Source: Sphingomonas sp. AOB5
GTDB lineage: Bacteria > Pseudomonadota > Alphaproteobacteria > Sphingomonadales > Sphingomonadaceae
Length of the DNA: 64,000 nucleotides
Assembly (NCBI RefSeq): GCF_029433115.1
Contig: NZ_JARNTV010000012.1
Span: 1 to 64,000, forward strand
Direction: 5' to 3'
This document shows, one piece after another, positions 58,105-64,000 of this stretch; position 1 is the first letter of the stretch; every line of letters starts with the position of its first letter. Below the pieces are notes generated by a model. The model ran no database searches. It was not told the origin of the DNA and saw nothing but the letters and a program-made list of their open reading frames with translations. Made by a program: the position numbers and the translations under genes.

Positions 58105-58422
58105 ATGCCCACGCTCCAGCCCATTGCCGTGTTCGGCGACACGCTGATGCTCGTCGCCGCGCTGATGGCGGCGCGCTACGCGATCGTTGCGTTGCGGGGC
58201 GAATTGGGGTGGTGGGGCTGGTCCGCGACATGGCTGCGGCGCGTGTCCGCGGTCGCGGTGCTGATCCTTGCGCTGCGCCTCGCCAGCATTGCGGCGGCGC
58301 GGCCGGAGATTGCCGGGCAGGTGAGCGGTTTCGCGCTGGTGACCCTGCTTGCGGGTGCCGCGCTGATCGCCGCCGATCACTGGATCACGCGCCTCGTTTC
58401 CACGCGTTCGGGGCAGAGCTGA
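58105..58422 (+). CDS. Small membrane protein (105 aa)
   Basis: MPTLQPIAVFGDTLMLVAAL and AARYAIVALRGELGWWGWSA precede a second and third hydrophobic segment (SAVAVLILALRLASIAAA and FALVTLLAGAALIAAD). Three membrane helices are likely. Its TGA shares one base with the ATG of the transporter gene (TGATG), so it is the first gene of an operon with the transporter, GNAT and TfoX-like genes. Function unknown. Confidence 0.75.
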   Translation: MPTLQPIAVFGDTLMLVAALMAARYAIVALRGELGWWGWSATWLRRVSAVAVLILALRLASIAAARPEIAGQVSGFALVTLLAGAALIAADHWITRLVSTRSGQS

Positions 58423-59318
58423 TGCCCGATCGTTCGCAGGTCGCGCCTGCCTTCCTCGCGGCGTGCGCCGGTATCGCGCTCTATTCGGTGATGGACGCGG
58501 TGATGAAGGCCGTGTCGATCGAGATTGGTGCGTACAATGCGCTGGTCTGGCGTCTGGGCGTGGCGGTCATTCTGGTGGGTACCATCTATGGCTTCACCCG
58601 GCCGAAGATGCCCGTACGCAGCACGATGAAGGTCCATTTCGGGCGCAGCATCCTGGTCGCGGTGATGGCGCTCTCCTTCTTCTGGGGCATCGTCCGCGTG
58701 CCGCTGGCCGAGGCGATTGCCTTGTCCTTCATCGCGCCGCTGATCGCGCTGGGACTGGCGGCATTGTTCCTGAAGGAACAGATCGGCACGCGCTCGGTGC
58801 TGGGATCGGTGCTGGGCCTGGCCGGAGTCGGCGTGGTCGTAGCCGGGCGGATCGGCGGCACCTATTCGGACGACACCTTGCTCGGCATCGGCGCGGTGCT
58901 GCTCTCGGCGGTGTTCTACGCCGTGAACCTCGTCGTCGCGCGGCATCAGGCGCAGCTCGCCAAGCCGCTCGAGATCGCCTTCTTCCAGAACCTGTTCGTG
59001 CTCGGCCTGCTGAGCGTCGCCGCGCCATGGTGGCTCGAAGTGCCCGCGGCCCAGCACTGGCCCGGCATCGGCGCCTGCGCGCTGCTGGCCACCGCATCGC
59101 TGCTGCTGCTCAGCTGGGCCTATGCCCGGGCCGAGGCGCAGATACTGGTGATGGTGGAATATACCGCCTTCATCTGGGCGGCGATCATGGGTTGGATCTG
59201 GTTCGACGAGCCGCTGACGCTGGCGACCATCGCGGGTACATTGCTGATCGTCGCGGGCTGCCTGCTGGCGGTGAAGAAACAATCGGGTGCGCCCGAAGCG
59301 GAGGCGGGACTGCAATGA
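58422..59318 (+). CDS. DMT (EamA) family transporter (298 aa)
   Basis: MPDRSQVAPAFLAACAGIAL starts a ten-helix transporter made of two EamA halves (about 10-140 and 155-290). The repeats show AEAIALSFIAPLIALGLAAL and EYTAFIWAAIMGWIWFDEPL, each the conserved end of an EamA half. A basic cytoplasmic tail (AVKKQSGAPEAEAGLQ) closes it. Drug/metabolite exporters of this type move amino acids, nucleosides or drugs; the substrate cannot be told. Confidence 0.9.
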   Translation: MPDRSQVAPAFLAACAGIALYSVMDAVMKAVSIEIGAYNALVWRLGVAVILVGTIYGFTRPKMPVRSTMKVHFGRSILVAVMALSFFWGIVRVPLAEAIALSFIAPLIALGLAALFLKEQIGTRSVLGSVLGLAGVGVVVAGRIGGTYSDDTLLGIGAVLLSAVFYAVNLVVARHQAQLAKPLEIAFFQNLFVLGLLSVAAPWWLEVPAAQHWPGIGACALLATASLLLLSWAYARAEAQILVMVEYTAFIWAAIMGWIWFDEPLTLATIAGTLLIVAGCLLAVKKQSGAPEAEAGLQ

Positions 59319-59788
59319 TCAATATTCGCGCGGCGGGGCCACAGGATTTCGATATCGTCGCGGGCTTCATCCGTAAGCTGGCCGACTATGAGAAGCTCGC
59401 CCACGAAGTCGTGTTCGACGACGAGACGCTGCGCCGCCATCTCTTTGGCGAACGCCCCGCAGCCGAAGTGATCATCGGCGAGATCGACGGCGCGCCGAAG
59501 GGTTTCGCGCTCTATTTCCAGACCTTCTCCACCTTCGAAGGGCGGCCGGGCATTTGGCTGGAGGATTTGTTCGTCGAACCCGATGCGCGCGGTTCGGGCC
59601 TTGGCCGCGCATTGCTGTCGAAGCTGGCGCAACTGGTGGTCGAGCGCGGTGGCGCGCGGCTCGAATGGGCGGTGCTCGACTGGAACGAGCTGGGCAAGGG
59701 CTTCTACCGCACCATCGGCGCGGCCCCGGTCGAGGGCTGGGAACGCTGGCGGATGGAAGGCGAGGCGATCCGGAGCCTGGCCGGCTGA
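59315..59788 (+). CDS. GNAT family N-acetyltransferase (157 aa)
   Basis: The ATG overlaps the transporter stop by 4 bases. MINIRAAGPQDFDIVAGFIR, then WLEDLFVEPDARGSGLGRAL with the acetyl-CoA loop (R-G-S-G-L-G), and ARLEWAVLDWNELGKGFYRT. This pattern resembles diamine/thialysine acetyltransferases (SSAT-like). Substrate not known. It lies between a transporter and a TfoX-like gene, all coupled. Confidence 0.9.
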   Translation: MINIRAAGPQDFDIVAGFIRKLADYEKLAHEVVFDDETLRRHLFGERPAAEVIIGEIDGAPKGFALYFQTFSTFEGRPGIWLEDLFVEPDARGSGLGRALLSKLAQLVVERGGARLEWAVLDWNELGKGFYRTIGAAPVEGWERWRMEGEAIRSLAG

Positions 59789-60150
59789 TGGCGTTCGACG
59801 CGGGCCTTGTCGACTGGGTGATCGAGGCGATGGAGCCGGTCGGCACCGTCACCTTCCGCAAGATGATGGGCGGCGCGGTGCTCTATCTCGACGGCGTGGT
59901 CTTCGCCGTGGTCGATGACGGCGAGGTCTGGCTGAAGGGCGATGCCGAGAGCGAAGCGATCTGGGACGAAGCCGGGTGCGACCGCTTCACCTTCACCGGC
60001 AGCGACGGACAGGCACAGGTGATGAACTATCGCCGCGCGCCGTCGGACGTGTACGACGATGCTGAAGCGATGCGTGAATGGGCGGCAATCGCCGTTGCCG
60101 CGGGCCAGCGTGCTGCCGTGAAGAAGCGGCCCAAGAAGCCGAAAGCCTAG
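59788..60150 (+). CDS. TfoX N-terminal domain family protein (120 aa)
   Basis: The ATG shares its A with the GNAT stop (TGATG). The 120-aa product MAFDAGLVDWVIEAMEPVGT, VTFRKMMGGAVLYLDGVVFA and VMNYRRAPSDVYDDAEAMRE matches the TfoX_N domain. The C-terminal domain of full TfoX is missing, as in most non-competence members. The tail is basic (AVKKRPKKPKA). Function unclear. Its end overlaps the DUF1345 gene by 4 bases (convergent). Confidence 0.88.
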   Translation: MAFDAGLVDWVIEAMEPVGTVTFRKMMGGAVLYLDGVVFAVVDDGEVWLKGDAESEAIWDEAGCDRFTFTGSDGQAQVMNYRRAPSDVYDDAEAMREWAAIAVAAGQRAAVKKRPKKPKA

Positions 60151-60797
60151 CCCCCGCCCAGCACGTTGATCGTGAACGCGATCACGCCAAGGTTGAACAC
60201 GAACGCCGCCAGGCAGTGTAGCGTCACCACCCGCCGCATGCGGCCATCGGTCAGCGAGACGTCGCTCGTCTGGAAGGTCATGCCCAGGCAGAAGGCGAAA
60301 TAGATGAAGTCCCAATAATCCGGCTCGGGTGTCTTGGGGAACTCGAGACCCCCGGCGTCGCTGCCGTCCGCATCCGAATAGAAGAGATGCGCATAGTGCA
60401 GCGCGTAGATCAGGTTGGAGAAGATCCAGCAGATCGCCAGCGTCCCCACGATCTTGCCGATGGCCAGCGGCGTCGGCCGCCCGCCCTCCATCAATATGCT
60501 CGCGACCGAAGCGAGCACGACCAGGCTCACCGCGACGGTCAGCAGCAACAGCAGCACGCGATTGGCGTCGTTGCGGCACGCCGAGACGCGCATCCGCTCC
60601 GATTCATGGCCCAGCAGCGGCAGGCAGGCGAGGATGAAGATCAGCGCCGCCCCGTCGAACGCCAGCATCACGCCATAGCGGATACCGAACAGGGGAATGG
60701 CAAGGTAGCAGCCCCCGGCCAGCGCAAGGATGAACAGGATGAAGCGCGGCGGCGCGATCAGGTTGCCGATGCTCCAGCGATGCTCACGTGCCGCCAT
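60147..60797 (-). CDS. DUF1345 membrane protein (216 aa)
   Basis: The product MAAREHRWSIGNLIAPPRFI shows four to five membrane segments (FILALAGGCYLAIPLFGIRY, AALIFILACLPLL, LLLLTVAVSLVVLASVASIL) and the signature YALHYAHLFYSDADG and YFAFCLGMTFQTSDVSLTD of DUF1345. Inner membrane; function unknown. It starts 10 bases after the gene behind ppa, so it is the third gene of that group. Confidence 0.88.
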   Translation of the reverse strand: MAAREHRWSIGNLIAPPRFILFILALAGGCYLAIPLFGIRYGVMLAFDGAALIFILACLPLLGHESERMRVSACRNDANRVLLLLLTVAVSLVVLASVASILMEGGRPTPLAIGKIVGTLAICWIFSNLIYALHYAHLFYSDADGSDAGGLEFPKTPEPDYWDFIYFAFCLGMTFQTSDVSLTDGRMRRVVTLHCLAAFVFNLGVIAFTINVLGGG

Positions 60798-60807
60798 GGC
60801 GGCCAGT

Positions 60808-61503
60808 CTACGCCTGCTTGGGCCGCATCACCAGAGTGTGCCGGATCGCACCGAGGATCGCCACCAGCAGCAGCGCGGTCCATGCCCAGCGATGCCCCTG
60901 CATCATCAGCGCATTGCGCGGATCGGCGAGCAGGAACCAGATCGAGACCGCGCCGCCGATCGCCACCGGCACCGCGCCGATCTTCGCCATCCATGTGCCG
61001 CGAACCAGCAACGCGGCGATCGCGATCTCGCCCAATCCCAGCAGCAGGAATTTCGGCCGGACGGTCCAGAACAGCGCATCGAACCAGCCACCCGCGCCCG
61101 GAAAGCCGCTGAGCAGCCTGAACAGCACCACGCCTTCGATCTCGTCGAGCAGCCCCGCGAGCAGCAGCATGGCCATCGCCGCCAGCGCCAGCCTGCGGTC
61201 CGCGCCGCGCATCGCCCATGCAGCCAATGCGAGGAAAGCGGAATAGGCTGGAATGAACGCCAGCATGTCGTGCCACAGGCCCGCACGCTGGGCGGTGATC
61301 ATCGTCGCGCGGCACGGCTCCTCGCCGAACAGCGAGAGCATGTCGGCGGAGGAGCGGACCAGCTCGAACGCGATGATCGGTCCCGCACCCCCGGTCGGCC
61401 CGCAGGCCGTGCCGAGGTGCGGGATCGCGCCGAATCCGAAGGACGCGGCAGTGGTCGCCAGCCCGGCGAGTGCGCAGACGCGCCAGGCCAGCGCCGGGGT
61501 CAG
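60808..61503 (-). CDS. Multi-pass membrane protein downstream of ppa (start uncertain)
   Basis: The protein has about six membrane segments (LALAAWAMRGADRRLALAAM, LLLLGLGEIAIAALLVRG, RWAWTALLLVAILGAI). From the stop of ppa onward there is no ATG, GTG or TTG near the N-terminal helix. CTG 61503, overlapping the ppa stop as CTGA, gives LTPALAWRVCALAGLATTAA and about 231 aa. A longer start inside ppa (ATG 61599) would add 32 Arg/Gly-rich residues that are a shadow of ppa. No family recognised. Confidence 0.65.
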   Translation of the reverse strand: MTPALAWRVCALAGLATTAASFGFGAIPHLGTACGPTGGAGPIIAFELVRSSADMLSLFGEEPCRATMITAQRAGLWHDMLAFIPAYSAFLALAAWAMRGADRRLALAAMAMLLLAGLLDEIEGVVLFRLLSGFPGAGGWFDALFWTVRPKFLLLGLGEIAIAALLVRGTWMAKIGAVPVAIGGAVSIWFLLADPRNALMMQGHRWAWTALLLVAILGAIRHTLVMRPKQA

Positions 61504-62045
61504 GCGGCTTCTGCCTTGGCGGCCTTGGCCGCCTCGATCGCTTCCACCACGATCCGCTTGGCTTCTTCGGCATCGCCCCACTGGCCGATGCGCACCCACT
61601 TCTCGGACTCCAGGTCCTTGTAGTGCTTGAAGAAATGCTCGATCTGCTGGAGCACGATCGAGGGCAGATCCTGCCGCTCGCCCACGTCCGAATAATAAGG
61701 GAAGGTGGTGTCGACGGGGACGCAGATCAGCTTTTCGTCGCCGCCGGCTTCGTCTTCCAGCTTCAGCACGCCGATCGGACGCGCGCGCACGACGCAGCCC
61801 GGGATGAAGGGCGAGCGCGAGATGACCAGCGCGTCCAGCGGATCGCCATCGGGCGACAGCGTGTGCGGCACGAAGCCGTAATTCGCCGGATAGCGCATCG
61901 GCGTGTGCAGGATGCGATCGACGAACAGCGCGCCGCTCGCCTTGTCGAACTCATACTTCACCGGTTCGCCGCCGGTCGGCACTTCGATGATGACGTTCAG
62001 GCTGTTGGGCGCGTCGTCGCCGACCGGAATCATATCAATACGCAT
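61500..62045 (-). CDS. ppa: Inorganic pyrophosphatase
   Basis: The 181-aa family I enzyme MRIDMIPVGDDAPNSLNVII contains EVPTGGEPVKYEFDKASGAL (active-site Lys and Glu), RYPANYGFVPHTL, the D-x-D-P-L-D signature DGDPLDALVISRSPF and KVIC-like VPVDTTFPYYSDVGE. It hydrolyses pyrophosphate in the cytoplasm with Mg2+. It heads an operon with two membrane proteins of unknown role, and starts 32 bases after the M61 stop. Confidence 0.97.
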   Translation of the reverse strand: MRIDMIPVGDDAPNSLNVIIEVPTGGEPVKYEFDKASGALFVDRILHTPMRYPANYGFVPHTLSPDGDPLDALVISRSPFIPGCVVRARPIGVLKLEDEAGGDEKLICVPVDTTFPYYSDVGERQDLPSIVLQQIEHFFKHYKDLESEKWVRIGQWGDAEEAKRIVVEAIEAAKAAKAEAA

Positions 62046-62077
62046 CAGTCACCTTGCTGGATGTGGTGTTGCCCGCG

Positions 62078-63979
62078 TCAGCGCGGTGCAAGCAACCTGT
62101 CGAGACCAGCCTCTCCCTCACCGATCTTTTCGAGGTGCGGATAGCGCAGGCCTTCGCGATAGTCGATGACCACTTCGCGATATCTGTCGCCGCTTTTCAG
62201 CAGCAGCCGGATCGGCTCCTTGCCGTCCTTGTTGCCCACCACCGCAGCCTTCAGCCGGTCCTGCGTATAACCGCGCCCGTTCACCGCGACGATCTCGTCG
62301 CCCAGGTCGATCCCTGCCTTGAACGCCGGGCCGTCCCACATCACCTGGCTGATCCCGTTGGGCCCCATCATCAGGCCCAGCGAGTACATCAGGTCGAGGC
62401 TGGTCTTGGGCGTCGCCTTGTTGGGCTTGTCGTTATAGATCAGCCGGTATCCGTTGCGGACGAAGCCATCGAGCGGCGCATGCTCGGTCGTCGAATAGAC
62501 CTGCTCGTTGAGCAGCGTGCGCCAGTCATAGGGTACGATATCGTTCAGCGTCTTGACGATGTCGTCGATGGTGAAGGGCAGCACGCCGTAATCGCCATCG
62601 CGCATGCCATAGAATGCGCGGTCGTAATCGTCGATCGACTTGGTGCCGCCGCTCTTCTCGCGCAGGATCGAATCGATCGCTATCCAGGTCATCAGCCCGT
62701 CGACATAATAATCCTCCGAACGCTGCCAGCTCAGCCAGCCCTTGGGCGCGCGGGCGGTGATGATCGGATCGTTGGTGGTGTCGAGGATCGAGCGCCAGTG
62801 GCGGCCCGGCCGCGTGTCCTGAAGCGCGGCATAGCTCGCCAGCACTTCCAGCGTATCTTCCTTGGTCATCAGGCCCGAACGCGCGCCCAGCACATAGCCG
62901 ATGAACTGGTCGTGCCCCTCATAGGCCCACAGCATCGAATTGCGCATCGGCTGGCGGAAATCGACCACGATCTGGTCCGCGCCGCGGCGATACTTGCCGA
63001 CCCAGCTATGGGTATATTCGTGCGACAACAGGTTGCGGGAGGTGTTCTGCTCGTCCCACTTGGCGAAATAGCCGAGGCCCACGCCGTTTTCCGAGCTGCG
63101 GTGATGCTCGACGCCGATGCCGCCCATCTCCGCGCTGATCGCGAACAGGAATTCGTAGCGGTCGTAATGCTGCGATCCGAACAGCTTGATCGCCTGATCG
63201 ACCAGATTGCGGTGCTTCTGGATCTGATCGTCCTTGGCTTCCAGCTCCTCGGGCGAGTCGGCAAAGACGTTCAGGTCGACGCGCTCGCCCAGATTGAACT
63301 CGCGATAATAACGGCCGGCGAACACCGGCGAATCGACCAGAACTTCGAAATCGACCTTGTCATAGGTGTAGGTCGCGCCATCGGTCTTGGCGGGGATCGC
63401 GGAGGCCGCGGTCCAGCCCTCGGGATAGGTCGCGCTGGCGATCACCGGGATGCGGCGCGCGTAATAACCGGCCGGGTACAGCGCGAGCGAATACCATTGC
63501 AGGTTCATCATCGCCGGGGTCATCACGATCCGGCCCTGATCGGACTTGGTGGCCGAGAGGAACTGGAACTGGACCTCCAGCGCCTTGGCGCCCTTCGGCA
63601 CCTGGATATGGAAGGCGAACACGTCGACCGGATCGCGCGTCCATGCCAGCCGCTGGCCATCGGCATAGATTTCGAGGCCCGCAACCTTGTCGATCTCGCC
63701 GCGGGGGCCGTGCTTGCCGGGAATCCATTTCGGATAGAGCAGCACCATATGCCCGCTCTTGGCGACGGGGATGGTCTGCTTCACGCGGAAAATACCCTGC
63801 TGCACGTTCGTCGCGTCGACATGCAGCATCATCGTGCCGGGATAGGCGACATCGCGCGGCTTCGGGATCGTGTCGCGGAAGGGCACCGCGTTCGGCGCGG
63901 AATTGCCGGGAACGTTCTGGGCGAAGGCGGGCGCCGATACGGCGGCGAGAAGCGCGGCGATGAGGCTGGGGCGGAACAT
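62078..63979 (-). CDS. M61 family peptidase with PDZ domain, secreted (633 aa)
   Basis: A signal peptide MFRPSLIAALLAAVSAPAFA precedes the N-terminal beta domain (about 40-200). The zinc motif is LLSHEYTHSWVGKYR (HEYTH near 317-321), with the downstream Glu in WAYEGHDQFIGYVLGARSGL. A C-terminal PDZ domain (about 530-600) has GIDLGDEIVAVNGRGYTQDR. The family (glycyl aminopeptidase) trims N-terminal Gly or Ala from peptides. It is periplasmic by signal peptide. The last 21 bases of the window hold its leader. Confidence 0.95.
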   Translation of the reverse strand: MFRPSLIAALLAAVSAPAFAQNVPGNSAPNAVPFRDTIPKPRDVAYPGTMMLHVDATNVQQGIFRVKQTIPVAKSGHMVLLYPKWIPGKHGPRGEIDKVAGLEIYADGQRLAWTRDPVDVFAFHIQVPKGAKALEVQFQFLSATKSDQGRIVMTPAMMNLQWYSLALYPAGYYARRIPVIASATYPEGWTAASAIPAKTDGATYTYDKVDFEVLVDSPVFAGRYYREFNLGERVDLNVFADSPEELEAKDDQIQKHRNLVDQAIKLFGSQHYDRYEFLFAISAEMGGIGVEHHRSSENGVGLGYFAKWDEQNTSRNLLSHEYTHSWVGKYRRGADQIVVDFRQPMRNSMLWAYEGHDQFIGYVLGARSGLMTKEDTLEVLASYAALQDTRPGRHWRSILDTTNDPIITARAPKGWLSWQRSEDYYVDGLMTWIAIDSILREKSGGTKSIDDYDRAFYGMRDGDYGVLPFTIDDIVKTLNDIVPYDWRTLLNEQVYSTTEHAPLDGFVRNGYRLIYNDKPNKATPKTSLDLMYSLGLMMGPNGISQVMWDGPAFKAGIDLGDEIVAVNGRGYTQDRLKAAVVGNKDGKEPIRLLLKSGDRYREVVIDYREGLRYPHLEKIGEGEAGLDRLLAPR

Positions 63980-64000
63980 GGGAATGGCCTTTCGGCGAAA

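Overview
The window is high-GC, gene-dense bacterial chromosome that looks like a sphingomonad (Alphaproteobacteria, Sphingomonadaceae; Sphingomonas-like). I base this on gene content and order: two large TonB-dependent receptors, GapR (DUF2312), a ruvC/ruvA/ruvB region next to ybgC-tolQRAB-pal, DUF1244, a penicillin-acylase family enzyme, many exported peptidases, and the short intergenic palindromes typical of these genomes. I see no rRNA, tRNA, CRISPR array, prophage or classical insertion sequence, and no gene-free stretch longer than 300 bases. The taxonomic call is inference, not a database result.

Layout. 1-12.4 kb: end of an M23 peptidase, then an unusual accessory block of two TPR-sulfotransferases, a small secreted protein, a TPR-2OG/Fe(II) oxygenase, a TPR-Asp/Asn beta-hydroxylase, a 998-aa TonB-dependent receptor, a small secreted protein, and a single-chain beta-hydroxylase/sulfotransferase fusion. 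12.5-25.7 kb: clpB behind a heat-shock-like promoter, a second TonB-dependent receptor, a secreted protein coupled to a penicillin acylase, an M28 peptidase, a double M16 peptidase and a 100-aa protein. 25.7-29.2 kb: purK-purE, gpmA and two paralogous GNAT acetyltransferases. 29.3-31.7 kb: a two-gene unit of a TIR-domain protein and a leucine-rich-repeat protein, the best candidate here for a poorly described defence or signalling system. 31.7-38.2 kb: an M14 carboxypeptidase with a DUF4136 lipoprotein, cysteine-free L36, a HAD hydrolase, pyruvate kinase, DUF1244, a LecA-like protein and a secreted amidohydrolase.

38.2-47.8 kb is conserved core: gapR, ybjQ-like, yebC, ruvC, two membrane proteins, ruvA, a GIY-YIG nuclease gene enclosed by perfect inverted palindromic repeats, ruvB, ybgC, tolQ, tolR, tolA, tolB and pal, closed by a strong terminator. 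47.9-49.9 kb is a tight row of an SPFH protein, a ribbon-helix-helix protein, a zinc ribbon and three small membrane proteins. 49.9-55.0 kb holds an S1/P1 nuclease, isoaspartyl peptidase, and two related acyltransferase-3 membrane enzymes around a membrane LytTR regulator. 55.2-64.0 kb holds a GAF-EAL phosphodiesterase, ispG with a coupled repeat protein, a DMT transporter/GNAT/TfoX-like operon, ppa with two membrane proteins, and an M61 peptidase.

Shared themes. First, protein or peptide handling at the envelope: several secreted or lipid-anchored peptidases, two TonB receptors and the Tol-Pal system. Second, REP-like doublets, in which two inverted copies of a short self-complementary sequence sit between genes; one doublet brackets the GIY-YIG gene between ruvA and ruvB, and another contains the ribosome-binding site of ruvC. 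Third, many 1- and 4-base stop/start overlaps (ATGA, GTGA, TGATG) that mark translationally coupled operons.
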